This document shows, one piece after another, positions 46,959-59,772 of a stretch of DNA of 64,000 bases. The notes beneath the pieces are model-generated. The model made no database searches, was not told where the DNA came from, and worked only from the letters and a program-made list of their open reading frames with translations. The position numbers and the translations under genes are program-made. Every line of letters starts with the position of its first letter. Positions within the stretch are counted from its first letter, which is position 1. This DNA comes from Whalleya microplaca (lineage: Eukaryota; Ascomycota; Sordariomycetes; Xylariales; Xylariaceae), in contig MU385775.1 of the NCBI GenBank assembly GCA_022497155.1, positions 124,001-188,000 of the forward strand, given 5' to 3'.

Positions 46959-48576
46959 ATGCAATACGATGCGATGGCTGCTGTAATCGGAGATTTCGTC
47001 GCGGATCATTCACGATTCCATAACATGATAGCAGCTTCCGGGCTGTCACACGAACATTCGCGCCCTCGCGAATCTTCATATAGGTCAGATTCCAGGAACC
47101 GACCGCGTGGAGCATCGCTCACCAAACCGTCATCTCCCACTTCATCTGCACCACACCGACCGTCGGCACCGAGCGCAACACCCTCGAAACGGTCGTGGGA
47201 ATCTACGGAGACAGGGAAAGAGCTGAAGCAAGCCTCCGCCACTGGCGGTGCTTCGCGATTTCCCTCGCCACCTGACTCGTCTTCGTCAAACCCTGCTTCT
47301 GCCCGCGTAAGAGCACAGAATGCGAGGAGCCCGTCATCGGGCTACATGGCGTCCGAGAACCACACTGTTGCACCCACAGTGACCAGTTATACACCCACGC
47401 CTACACAGCAGCAACCCTCACCTGAATCTGATTCCTACAAATTACCCACGCCGCGATCGCCAGTATGCAATGCCTTGGCTCCTCCGCAGGGAGAGACCGT
47501 CCGCGTACGTGATCTGGCACATATTCAGAGCCTCGCAAGAGCCGAACTAATGAACGGCGGTAATGGACCTGGGATACTGAATGACCCACCGCTGCAAGCC
47601 ATGAAATATGAAATTTCCGATATGCCCATTGGCGATATTATAGAGATGGTTGCGGCTCTGTTGACAAAGATTACTACCACCAACGACCTACAGCACGATG
47701 CTTTACATAGAAACGCGACACATCAGCAGACTGCTGCTAATCATAATAACGACGGCACCTCCATGAGCCCCCTGAGCAGCTCTGTGCTAGCCTTCCATGG
47801 TAAAAATGTTCCAGCCATCACGATTCTGAGCTATCTGAGCCGGATACATAAGTACTGTCCGACGACTTATGAGGTGTTTCTGAGTTTACTGGTGTATTTT
47901 GATCGAATGACAGAGCGAGTCAACAACTTGGTGATGGAGGCTGAGGAGGTTCGACGGCAATCACAAGCTCAGGCAAGGCAAACGCCCAAGGTCGCGAAAA
48001 CAGAGAGGCCCCAAAGTCGAAGCACTGATACCGAAATGCGGGGCGACGACAGCGATGGCGGTGATGAGGCTGATTCGGACCTCGCCGATGATGACGTCGA
48101 GGGGAATGGAACAGAGAGGAGGAATGTGGATAAACGAGTTAGAGAGATACCACCGCCACCTGCAGCATCTCCCGCTACATATTTCGTCGTTGACAGTTTC
48201 AACATACACCGCCTGATCATTGCCGGCGTTACGTGCGCAAGCAAATTCTTCTCGGATGTGTTTTATACCAATTCGAGATATGCAAAGGTATGATATACAC
48301 CCTCAATTTCCGTGTTCTGTATGCCAGCCTTGCAATAGCCTTGTGCCAACCTCTCACGGTCCTTTGGCTAGCAATGAAGGAATCTTAAGAGCTCATGCTA
48401 ATACACTACAGGTCGGTGGTTTACCATTAGCAGAGCTTAATCATTTGGAGTTGCAATTCCTTTTATTGAATGACTTCCGGCTCGCCGTAGCGGTAGAAGA
48501 TTTAGAGGCCTACGCCACAATGCTCGTCGAATTTTATGCCCGAGAAGTCGTCGCACAACGCTCGAGGCCAGAGTAG
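46959..48576 (+). CDS. pho80: Pho80/PREG-type cyclin (Pho85-binding)
   Basis: Two exons, 46959-48287 and 48412-48576, with a 124-bp intron, giving 497 residues. A long S/P/T-rich N-terminus (about 1-210) precedes a divergent cyclin box. This starts at DMPIGDIIEMVAALLTKI, continues with PAITILSYLSRIHKYC and FLSLLVYFDRM, and, after a charged insertion of about 100 residues (acidic DDSDGGDEADSDLADDDVEG), resumes with FNIHRLIIAGVTCASKFFSD. The second exon supplies the invariant GGLPLAELNHLELQFLLLNDF. This matches Pho80 and Neurospora PREG, which with Pho85/PGOV phosphorylates and retains the phosphate-response activator when phosphate is plentiful. A related Pcl cyclin is possible, but the insertion and length favour PREG. 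Confidence 0.9.
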
Positions 48577-50505
48577 ATGTTTTGGGAATAGGGTTTTGGA
48601 CGAGACCCCTAAGAGAGAGATTAAGACATTGATAAGAGTAAACCTCAAACCGACCACATACATTATACCGCCTGCCACGTAATTAAACTGCGTCATCAAT
48701 ATCCGTTGGGCATGGAGTCCAGGCAAGGCCCTGTTTTGGGGGAGGAACGGGGGCATGAATCGAGGTTGGAAGATATCTCGATTCTGTAGGGGAAGGGAAG
48801 GGAGGAGACACGTCGGTGTCGTCTCCATGTAGGACATATACACGAGGCCAAGTCGGTGGAATTCCACTTAGTATCATGGTTATATTGACTGGTGTGCCTT
48901 TTTAGATGGATGGAAGGACGGACGGATGGGACGGGGCTAGGGATGGATGGAGAGAGAGAGAGAAGGGGGGAACGGACATACGCTTTTTATCATCATCATC
49001 GTGTCCATGTTTGATACCCGGATAGATCTCCCTTTCGGGGCTGGAAACTTCGGCCACCACCTACCTAAATGCGAAACTTGATTAGGAATTTTTTCTGTAT
49101 TCTTTGGTGACGTTGGTGACTTTGCTGTTCTGCGTGTTTGTTACCTCATGTGCTTGTGTATGATGTGCGGTTTTGAAGTGAGATATAAAATCTTAGGGAG
49201 AAAGGGGACTGACTGAGAGGGTGGATTGTGGTGAGGTATTAACTAACAGTTTACTATAGAGCATCGTGGATATGCCTCTTTCAACTAAGCTGCATTACAA
49301 TGATCTTGTGAGCTCTGGTCTAGTCCTGATGAAAAAAATGATTGTTGAAATAATTGTCGGGCCTTTTCATTACAGGGACTATTGTCATGTTTGTTATCCT
49401 AGCTTTATAAATATAGAATATCACAGGTTAAAAGCCATCTATGAAAAAGTTGGTCTTTAAATATCACCATTTTATACTACATTGTAATTATTGATATACG
49501 CCCTATAGGGCTGAGGGTATGGGCCTACGTATACCCGCCCGCCTATACCTGTATATATAAGGGGCTCTGTCACCTTCCTATAACGTACCTTACACGAATC
49601 AAGTCACTATGCTCCTGATTACTTTGTCTCGTATTGACAGTAATAGCCGTTATAAAGATTATTATTAGCACGCTCTAAAGACATATCCGTTCGACAATCG
49701 TTTAACGGTTCTAGATATTCAAGTGCCCCTTCAAAAATTATGACATGTCTAGAATATCCCATGGAGCTAGTTAGCTGTTCGAGATAACCTGGAGAGGATA
49801 CAGAGCTGTTGCTGTCAACTTGGGACGAAGTAACAGGAAATATAGTGGCCTCATCAGTGCAAGGTGAAGCTCTGGCGACATCGCCCCCTTAATATATACA
49901 CACACAGGCGGCGGTCATACCTAGGCCCGCACCCCTATCAGCCGTTTCTGACTAACTGGTACAGAGCAGCACTTCTATAGATATCAAAGAAACTAATCGA
50001 TTAGAAAACGCATAGATCAGTATACATCGATTGTCAAGTAAATTTGCCCAAACCATAAGTGCTAGATCTAATGTTGTTCTATCAAAAGACGTGTAAAGTT
50101 TAGCTGTCAAAGGCATCTGCTGTTAGGCCAAGGGAGTGTGTAAGTGTGGCTCAGGATGATACTTCACAGCAGTCGATCAGATACGGCGTATCTCAATAGA
50201 GGCAGCACTTATGCGAGTGGTCATCAACTTCATAAATAATCCGAACTATTGTAGGTGGAGAACTTAAGGCATGAACAGCCTAAAAGACATCGCTAGACCG
50301 GAATACAAGATGATAATTTTATGACCGATTGAATATCAATTGGTAAAGTTACTAGTACCATTGCCCATTGTCGAGCTCGGGAGTATTAGAAATTAAGACT
50401 AGATACTACAGGCTACAGAGCGCCTCGTCCATCATCATTAGGATGTACGTTTGGCACAAGGGCCTTGCCTCAGTGCCGACTCTCATCAACATATCTCAAT
50501 GTTAT
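48577..50505. other. Intergenic region, no supported gene
   Basis: 1.9 kb between convergent genes. A ggatgg/ggac-rich run lies near 48905-48950, followed by (ag)n at 48950-48962. From about 49260 the sequence is AT-rich and stop-dense. The open frame 49266-49460 has no motif or partner exons. Confidence 0.4.
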
Positions 50506-52032
50506 TTACTGAGGCTTGATCAAAACCTGTTTCTCCGACTTGAGGTTCTGCGCAACGTCGAGAGGAATCTTGAGAGTTGCAGCAACCACATCGGGAGGCG
50601 TCAGAGCTAGCCACTGGGTCAAAGGGATATCTGCCACCCTGTCGGACTTGTAGAACTCCAGCCAAACGAGATCTACGTTACCGGTATTCTCGATATAATG
50701 ACCTTTGATAGTCAGAATTAGCACTATGGATTCATAACTGTAGAGTTTGAAACACTTACCGCTATTGTCGGGGAACACAGCTGTGTCACCAGCGCTAAAG
50801 TCGAACGTTCGAGCCGCCGAGTTTCCAATGAAGACTGATGCGCGGGCATTGCCTTGGTGGAAATAAAGCCACTCCTCAGCCTAGGATTATCGGTCAGCCG
50901 AACTGTCTTTGTGTTGGTATATAGATTATTAGGAATTTCAACTCACGTTAGGGTGCCAATGGAGCTCTCGGAGACCACCGGGCACTACAGTGACGACTGT
51001 AGCAGCAATTGTCTTCGCGGCAGGGAAAGTTGTCGAATCAATTTTTCGGAGTGTACCACCACCGCCCGGCACAGGCTCGAGCTCATGTTGCTTGCCGTAA
51101 TACACGAACGAGGCATTGCCGGTAAGCTCACCATTACCGCCAGTGATCTTCTGGTGTGTGCTGACGGTAGAGTTGAAGATATATGGGTTGGGTGAGGGGA
51201 TTGATCCAAACACATCTTCTGAAAGACCAAAGTTCTTGGCTAGAACAGACTTAGGGGTATGTGCAAGCCAGTCATCGATGTTGAAGGTCACCCTATTTTT
51301 ACATGTTAGTTAGTTCAAACTCCGAGCCATGATAAAATGAGCCATACCCAGTGACGTCAAAGTTACCATCGTCAAAGATGAGGAGGAACTCGTTGGCGTC
51401 TTCAAGACCTTGGATCGTGTGTGCGACACCCTTGGGGAAGTACCAGACATCTCCAACTTCAAGCTGGGCGACCTCATGGTTGCCGTGTTCGTCAACGGCG
51501 GAGATGAGGACTCTACCGGTGTACACATATCCCCATTCAGCCTAGGGTACATTAATACATAAAGACTTTTGTTTTTTGGATGATTAGCTTGCTGGGTCAC
51601 TTACCACTTTATGCCAATGAAGCTCTCGGATTGAGCCCTTGGTCAAATGTTGCTGTGCCCCGGAAATATCGTGACTAGAAGGCAAGTCCGTAATGACAGA
51701 CTCACGAACCCAGCCTCCTTTCAGTATTCTGGTCTTCGAATCCGAGAAGCTCCATTTCAAGTTAGGCACAACTCCATTGTCAGTGCTTTGCCGGCCCAGG
51801 TTGTCTGGATTCTGAAGGTCTAGGGCATGGTTTGTGCCGCCTATAGTTGTCAGCAACCATTGATCCCTGTCTCGCAATACTATGTCATAGGTGAGAACAT
51901 ACCTACGATGGGAGCTCCCTTTCCTTTGCCATCAATGGGCTGGCCATTGGAAAACCCGTCATCTCGCGGTCTAACGGCTACTGAGAGGCCACTAGTGGCA
52001 AAGAGAATGGATGAGAAGAAAGAAAGCCTCAT
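50506..52032 (-). CDS. Secreted bicupin oxalate decarboxylase
   Basis: Six exons: 52032-51903, 51840-51605, 51541-51348, 51292-50947, 50880-50760 and 50702-50506, with introns of 55-66 bp and every junction in phase, giving 407 residues. A signal peptide (MRLSFFSSILFATSGLSVA) leads into GAPIVGGTNHALDLQNPDNLG, typical of the family. Each cupin domain has its Mn-binding motif: RELHWHKVAEW with downstream FPKGVAHTIQG in domain 1, and RELHWHPNAEEW with an FPDNSGHYIENTG strand in domain 2. Fungal enzymes convert oxalate to formate and CO2 outside the cell or in the wall, detoxifying oxalate and raising pH. Introns follow directly after both HWH motifs, reflecting the internal duplication. Confidence 0.94.
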
Positions 52033-54033
52033 CTTGTCTGCCTGACAATGTTATCCAATAACCGAGGTGTGTGAAGACAAGTGAATCCAATGAAGCACAT
52101 GCCCAGGAATTGTAATATCTTATATACACCTAAACGAGAGTTGTAGGTGATTTGACCTAAGCCATCCCGCAGCAGTAATTCATCGTCTCAAATCACATTG
52201 CTACCTCATACCATGCAAATTGAAGCTCTCCTTGATGACCTCGGTACAACAGCACTACCTACAGACGTAAAGATCATCGACAATAAGATTAAAATTGACA
52301 CAATCCCATCGATAGTCAGGGTATGCAATCCGTATTACCAATAATGCAATCGTAGCTACATTTCCCAGAAGGGCCATAGCTTGATCCCACTTGTGAATGT
52401 CGTGACCAAAAGTCTTTGCTTGCCAAGCTTTGCTAATCCCTTCATGTTAGCTAGCGACAGGATATAGTCCAAAGCTCACCCCTATAGCCTTATTAGTGAT
52501 CAGCTCATGACAACATAGAGGACTAGCACGCCCCAATATTTGCTTTTACAGTGAGGTCTGTATAACAGCTCCCCGCTAGTCGGATAAAGCTCTCTTAGCG
52601 GTTCTTAACCGGCAAAGACTTTCGGTACCAGAGCCCTGGTTCGCGTTATGTAGGTTGGGGTGGGTCTGCCCTACCGAGTGCCGGCGTGCTTAGGTAAAAC
52701 ATCATTCACGTCAAAAATAACCTCATCGCTTGGCGTTGCCTAGACTTCAATTGCCCAACGCTCCCCACGCCCGTCTGCCCGTCATCGTGGTGATGCTCGC
52801 CGATCATTATTTCTTTCGCGTATCTCTAGTTTATTTAGTTAAGATTGCATATCCGGGTCCCTTACCGATAATCGCTGTAATTACATCACGCCGTTCGCTC
52901 AGTGAAGCTTTTTCTAGTCGCGGGTCCCACCGGCCCAATAGCCCGGGTACTGAGAGAACTTACAAAGTGGTCTTAGCAACCTCTTAGAACTGGTCTTGGC
53001 CGATCTATTAGAATGGCGCCATAGGCATATCACGGGGAAACCTGGTCATCAACTCAGCCTTGCACGTTGATCATTACCACTCTGAAGTTATATCTTCTTG
53101 ACTATCCTCTATAGAGATCTTTTTGGTATGGCTGACTCCCGATCTAGCCTACGAGATCATTTAACATAGTCATGAGGTCTATTGACCAAGTCTATGAAGG
53201 AATATGCATACCGACGATCTATAGCCGTTTATAGCATCTTAGCTTCATTGTTACTGGAATTTGACGACAGTAGGTGTTGAGATCGAGGCTATCACGCCAT
53301 TCGTAGCTGAATGTTAGCTCGATAACAGCTGTAAATGAGTTGAGGCACGGGAGAGAAGCTGTGGATTGTATAAATCTTAATGTAGATGCGTAGATTGATA
53401 TGGGTAAATGGGGATTAGTTATGTATCTATACACATCTCACCCTTGAATCTAATAGTCAAAAAATAGAAGAAGGTAACTCGTCTCACCAGCTCACTCAAC
53501 TTATACAGAATGACTAATATAAGTAACCTTTAATAGCTAAGGAGCTATCACTCTATTGTCGAGATACAAGGCTAGGGGATCTAAGTGGCGTTAAAGTTAG
53601 ATTGTCACAAGTATTACCCCTATATACTGTACCTGCTATACACAAGATACGTCGGTTTATCTTATGTGAAAAACCCTCAATGGCGACATCGTGATTGGTA
53701 ATGGTAAGATGAAATTGAAATTTCGATGATCGCTGTGCCGGTTCTTGGCAGATGTCGTGAGATATTGTAGTTCTTTGATCGCCATCAATAGACTATCGGA
53801 GGCTTGATGTGAAGACTTTGCCGAGGGAAGATGAAGAGGATGATAGATCACTACGAACATTCAGGATAGTTGGGAGACGGCAACCAAGAATATAAAGCAT
53901 AGAGAAACCATCTCAAACTTGCTCAACCTTCTCAGATCTCATAGACTAGCTCCAGTCGACATCGTTGGGCAAATAGGCCGACCACTCAAACCCCTTCTAT
54001 CAACCTTGACATTGCCTGGTCTTCCTCTCCAAC
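52033..54033. other. Intergenic region between divergent genes
   Basis: 2 kb holding the promoters of the oxalate decarboxylase (minus) and the SBP56-like gene (plus). A tataaag-like box at about 53892 lies 140 nt before the latter's ATG. A moderately GC-rich patch lies at about 52560-52990; its open frame has no motifs. Confidence 0.4.
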
Positions 54034-55677
54034 ATGCGTTCTTTTGCAAACTTGCTCGCAGTGGCGACCTTGGCTCCACTGGGACAAGCCGTTGTCGTGC
54101 CCTCTAAGGTCCAAGAGCGCCAGATTTCCCTACCTCCCTTGATTCCTTCTATTCCTGGTGTCACGGAGCCCCTTACCAGCAACGCCCCTCCGCTGCCCGT
54201 CCTCCAAGTGCCTACCCCTCCTCTTGACTCTCCTCCATTCACGCCCAGTAACATCAGGCCTAAGAAGATCGGCTACTTCTGGACTGGCGCTGGTGACAAG
54301 TGGCACAAAGATTTCTTGGCTACTTACTCGCTTGACGACGACACCTTTGGTGAACTCATCTATGTCACCGATGTCCCTTCCAGCGGAAATGACCCTCATC
54401 ATCTTGGCCCATCTCTGGACGGCAAGACTCTCATTGGTGGCGGTCTGCTGTCGCTCCTGAAGACGCAGGACACTGCCTTCTACTTCGATACCACGAACCC
54501 TTACCGCCCGGCCTTCCTGAAGAGCAACCGCGCCCTCCTTTCATCCATTGTGGACGAGATCCGCGCGAAGCCTGATGGCGGTTTCTTCATCACCTACATG
54601 GGTTCCGCCGTTGGTACCTCGCCGGGTCGCCTAGTCGAGACTGACGCCGACTTCAACATCATCCACCAGTGGCCCGAGGACGTCGAAGGCACGCTGAACA
54701 TCCTAGGCGAGCAGTTCAGCCCACACGGCCTGGCGGTAAACTATGAAAAGAAGATCATCCTAACATCCGACTTCATCGTGCCACTGTCGATCCTCAAGCC
54801 CACGCTTGGCATCCAGCGCGCTAACACTTTGCGCCTCTGGGAACTCGACTCCCGAACGATCATCAACACCATAACCATCCCTAACGGTGGCGGCATCCAG
54901 GACGTCAAATTCATCCCTGGCAACTCTGAGACCGCCGCCCTCGCCACCGCCGTCCACCTCGGCCAGGTGTGGATCATCTACCCCTTCCGCAAGGATGGTA
55001 ACGGCAACCAGGGTGTCGCTGAGCTTTTGTTTGACCTTGGCCCGAAGGCGCGTGACACCACTGCGATCTAGTAAGCTACCATTCCATCAATCTGTCACAA
55101 GAATCACAACTAACCAACCCACCCGCACAGCTCCGACATCTCTCAAGATGGCAAATTCGCCTACTTCACTCTCACAACCGCTAACCACGTCGCCGCGCTC
55201 GACATCAGCGACTTGAACAACGTCAAGCGTCTCGACGACCCGGACGAGGACCAGCCCCTCATCGGCCCACATTACATAAAGTTGACGCCCGACCAGAAGA
55301 ACCTAGTAGTGACCGACTATTTTGTGCAGACCGGCGAGATCGGCGTCATCAACACACCCGCTGACTACAAGGCTCAATACATTGACGTGCTACAAGACGG
55401 CAGCCTGTCATTCAACCGCACCATCGACTTCAGTCGCGATTTCACCAACCGTGGCGGCGGCCGCCCGCACTCCGCAGTCGGTAAGTAATCATGCAGTATT
55501 TCTTTACCCAATTTGCTTCGTCTCAAATACTACATCTTCCTGATCGAGTAGATCTCTGAGATGCGGCTCTCACAGTCTGCCTTTCTGCCCCTTCGTTACT
55601 ACCAATAGAGGAAATTATTAACACAATTTGCCACAGTGTTCGACTTGACAGATCCGGAGCACCCTTACTACTACTAA
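54034..55677 (+). CDS. Secreted SBP56-like (selenium-binding / methanethiol oxidase family) protein
   Basis: Three exons, 54034-55070, 55131-55480 and 55637-55677 (41 nt), all in phase, giving 475 residues. A signal peptide (MRSFANLLAVATLAPLGQA) and a proline-rich spacer (about 25-78) come before a beta-propeller-like body with repeated blade motifs. Family-like segments include DPHHLGPSLDGKTLIGGGLLSLL, EQFSPHGLAVNYEKKIILTSDF, DISQDGKFAYFTLTTANHVAALDISDL and RGGGRPHSAVVFDLTDPEHPYYY. The conserved histidines (PHHLG, SPHGL, TANH, RPHS) would be metal ligands. Homologues are usually cytosolic and some oxidise methanethiol; a secreted form is unusual. The short third exon is easily missed. Catalytic activity is inferred only from family membership. 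Confidence 0.8.
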
Positions 55678-56400
55678 TGGAAGATACGCGTGCCTATGAG
55701 GAATAGGATATTGTTGCGCGACGAAGCTATGGGTAGATGGTGTGACGAGAGAGAGGAACGGCGGGGCTAATGAGTTATATTTTAAACAAATGTAATCTAA
55801 TTCACTAATCGACTATTGAAAATACGGACTTACTTTAGTAACCACGTGACCACCCTAATAATATATCAATGTGATAATTTAGGTTAAACAATGGTAGTTA
55901 CTGCGAAGTATATTCATTAAGACTAGCACCTTACTACGCAATTTCATCGAACTCTCCTGACTTAGACGAGAATAATTTTGGGGACGTAGTGAATTAGATG
56001 CTAAATAAGATTCGATTCTTCGTAATATCTTGTTTCGAAAACTTTAGGCTGGGTAGTTAATGGAATTGGGGTAATATTGTTACTTAAGATAAAAGTGCGT
56101 TAATGGAAGGTGGCCCTCGTAAGTAGAGGGTTTAACAAGTGGGACATATTACAGTCACATCTAGGTAAGTCTAGTGTTGGAAGTATGTTTTGATGAACTC
56201 CATGTTGCTGGATCATTGGATCTATTGATGAGGTTCTGTACAGGAAGAGATATGGAGAGAATTGTAAGGCCACCTAGGCCTGGCCCCTGAACGCCGAATT
56301 ATAATTTCCGCAGGAGTCAGCTATCATTGATAGCATAGTAGGGTTGTTTTTGTAAACAAATATCTTCGTGCTGTTCTTCAAATGCCTGCGGATTCTGAGG
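55678..56400. other. Convergent 3' flank, no gene seen
   Basis: 720 bp, AT-rich, between two convergent genes. No repeat, RNA or coding signal. Confidence 0.4.
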
Positions 56401-57206
56401 TTAATACCTTTGAATGCTATGTGATCGATTCCTATACTTGAATATACAGAATCCTGCTAGCGAAGCTAAAACACTTCCGACAATAGCACCACCGACAGCT
56501 ATTCCAGCCACTGCACCTGGGCTGACACTGCTTCTGTTCCCATTTTTATAATCATCACTCAGTGGCTCGAAAGTTGTGGTAGAGGGTGGCTGTGTTGAAG
56601 TTGAGTACTCGGTGCCTGCCGCTCTCAAAGGCGGGATCAAGGTTGAAGATAAAGTTGATACGACAGAAGAGCCGGGGTCATAACGAACTTGAACTCCGTA
56701 TGCATTTATACCTCCTCCAGCTATTCCAGTAAAAGTGGACAGAGTAATCGTGGCATCCTCCACGAGGCTCAAGACGTGTTCGAGAGTCCAACTGCTGTCC
56801 AATTTATGAACGCAAAGAAACGAGACATGGAGATCAAGTTCATTAGCAATCTGACATGAGAATGGCCTTCTATTGAAAATTGTCAGCTTCATTTGATAAT
56901 AGATATGATAACCAATGGCCAGAGAGAATCGAAGTAGGGATCCTACCCCGAGACAAAATCGGGACAGCAGGTGATGATAGTTTCGTCGGCAAAGGAATTA
57001 TGCGAGCAAGCGATTGTGTAGCCACTTGGGCACACGCCTGGAGAGTAGTATGCTGAGTTGTTTGGGACATAACCGCTCGGGAAGCATGCCTGGTCCTTGG
57101 GGCCTTGGAAAAGATAACCACTTCTGTATAACTCTTGTGCATCTTTAGAGCAACCCAACGGCGCCGTGAAAGTCGTAGTAAGGGGGCCAAGGGCTGTTGA
57201 AGCCAT
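56401..57206 (-). CDS. Cysteine-rich protein with C-terminal membrane anchor
   Basis: Two exons, 57206-56947 and 56869-56401, with a 77-bp intron, giving 242 residues. The N-terminal part has the pattern PLTTTFTAPLGC, DQACFPSGY, YYSPGVCPSGYTIAC and TCCPD, with eight or more cysteines that probably pair; I associate it with a widespread but unnamed group of fungal surface proteins. A Ser/Thr-rich stretch (about 155-200) precedes a glycine-rich membrane helix (about 206-232, AGIAVGGAIVGSVLASLAG) and a short basic tail (KYRNRS). No classical signal peptide is seen before the cysteines; this start was chosen over an upstream extension because it gives MASTALGPL directly before the conserved block. 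Mid2/WSC-like topology suggests a wall sensor or adhesin, but the function is unknown. Confidence 0.7.
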
Positions 57207-59772
57207 TTTGATGATATATTCTAGCAGGGGAGGGAGCCGAACTACATATGATGAACTTAGTCGTTCAACGTTACAGACCTTGCGTTCGATTCGCTCAACG
57301 CGATGAATGAAGGTAAGATCAAGACGTGTAAAATAATGTGTAGGCACTTAGAGATAAAAAAAGAAACGTTCATCTCTTACGTGGCCTCCAGATTCAAGTG
57401 GCAATCGAGCAATATAAAAATTTGGCTCGGGCAATGTGAATGCTACTCTGACATACAGTATGCCTTGCATTGGTCTGAGAGATTTGTGAGGTGTTTAGGA
57501 GGCCTAGCCATCGCAGTTGCGAGGGTGATTGGCTAAAGTAAGACGAACTAATATGATGCCCAAGCCACAACCTCCCGGCGCTTAGCAAGTGCACTTTGAT
57601 GGGGACAAGAGAAACTGCCCGAAAGCCTCAATGTCGCTAGGTCCTTGTAATACCTACTAAATGTAGGGGGGGTCAGCTTCACTATGCAAGAATATGCAGA
57701 AGTGAGGAAATAGATAGAAAGGATCAGCAGGAAGAGGCTCTATCTTAATATCGCAACATCATAAATAGCAATAGCTTGCTGTCGTGTAACCATCCAGCCC
57801 GTGAAAACTCATCTTCTTCCGAACCCCAGAACACCGATACATTTACCAAAAATCTCAGAATTTCCATGATTTCATATGCTTTACCCGTAAATGATATAGT
57901 AATGGTTTATGAATGGTTACCAACACTTTCAACTAGCCAGGTCTAGCTTGTGCTAATGAGAATTGAACTGCATTATAGGTACCTACCTTTGCTCAATCAT
58001 GTAGCTTTCTGGCACTTAGAAGACTTCAAATTTCACTCCGTAACCCAATTAAACACATACAGTCTCTTCTAATACATCGAATATAGATCATGAAATGAAC
58101 ATGCTACGAATCATTAAGGATACCTAGTACTTAACTTTGATACTATGTCTATTACCTAGGTATGCTTTACCCTTACCTAAGAGTTTTATGAACATAGTTT
58201 AGCAAAGGGGCTAGAGACATGCGGAGGAGAGTCTATCTATCGATATTGAAATCGTGCGCCAGCGAGATTACGCGGGACAACCATGTAGGTGTTGAATGTA
58301 TGCATCCTGTACGGTCATTGTGAATTGTAGTCGCGTGGTTCCTTCCTTTAAACTCGTGTATCGTCGTGGTATATTGCTAGACCTAATAATGGGGTGCAAT
58401 CTCTTCCTAAAGCAATTGTAATACTATTTGATGCCCTCCGTGCTGATTGCCTCTCCATCCCTTTAGCTGCTTCGTGGCAGGAGGACATGAGGTTGTGTTA
58501 ACTAAGTAGTATAATATCGCTCGTTCTGAAAGTTATTAATCTTAGAGATAAATATCTATACACGATCATTCATAATCAGTATGGCCCTTCTTGCACGCAT
58601 TTAAGTAGGTAAAACTATCTAGACTAGAGAACCCTACTCATGAACACATATACGTTTAGTTGATGTAGAGTAAACACCGATTGATTATAAGTGAATGCTA
58701 GTGTATTGTTCCAACTATAAGAATCAAACTAAACTTCTGAGATCATTATATAAGTGGCTTCTATTTACTAACAATAATCTGAGTTGCCGGAATAGAGATA
58801 CGACTTCATCGACGTCCTAAAGTACTTCACACTTCATCATCGAATTCTACTCGTCATAGTGCTTCAATCTCGATGGCTGAACTTTCATATATGGCCTAGG
58901 TAAATTTCCCTATGGAAAGACGTTAGTCGTCGATCTTCCATATCCAGCGTCCTGCATTCGGTACGTTACATATTGCTGTTTGACAGTGCTACCATCTAGA
59001 GTCCGCGAGCGGAGACATCCTGGAATTAGATTTGTTGGTGTCTATATAGAAGGATTTCGAGGGGTCTATTTACAAGTGGAACGTTCACTACGTCATGTAT
59101 AACCCAGTACTGCTAGGGTATTATTGGGTTAGGCCATTCAGTAACACCAAAGAGTTAAATCGTTATTGACTTCAGGTGATTCATACACAGCTGTGGAATG
59201 ATACATTACCTGACAGTGAAGCTGTTGCGCCCTCTGCCCACGTACGAGACCTTCCCCTCGAAATTGGACGATTTGGAAGCTGGGACCTTACTCCTACGGG
59301 AGAAGGAAGGGTACATATTGATGAAGATGTAACTTCCCTAAGGGTCGATAGAATATAATACCGTATTTCCTAGAAACTGCTCCTAGTGAGGCTATGGTGA
59401 CACCGACAACAGTTCCAGGCGCAAAGACATGGTCCAACGTACGCTCATAGCTAGAGGCCTTTCTACCAACAGAGCCATTCCATAAGCTAACAAAGAATGA
59501 GAGATAATTGAAATATTGCGAACGTCCCTTTAATACCAAGGTCGCACGACAGCCAACCGAGGAGAGGCACGTGAAATGCACATTCTTCGAATGAATTACG
59601 GATGAAAAGAATTGACTAGAAGGATACTGACCTACGGCCCACCACCTAGAAAGCCGAGTTATACTTAAATAGCAAGTTGGTCTGGCGCGTCCCTTCCCTA
59701 TGTCCAGCTGTATCTCTCCTGATCTGCGACACTTGTCTCAGACGGGCATTAGTACGGCCGTGAGTGGCCAAG
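57207..59772. other. Long AT-rich spacer, possible decayed coding remnant at its right end
   Basis: 2.6 kb. Most is stop-dense. On the minus strand at 59294-59581 an open frame of 95 codons contains LVLKGRSQYFNYLSF and FAPGTVVGVTIASLGA, faintly like parts of the window's membrane proteins, but it starts without a promoter or partner exon and is listed only as a possible relic. Confidence 0.35.

Noticed and set aside
53919..54254. Frames on both strands around the start of the SBP56-like gene
   Set aside because: Shadows of the signal-peptide exon; the supported start is ATG 54034.
59294..59581. Minus-strand 95-codon frame with a faint resemblance to the window's membrane proteins
   Set aside because: The similarity is too weak by eye and no partner exon or start context supports it; kept only as a possible relic in the spacer entry.
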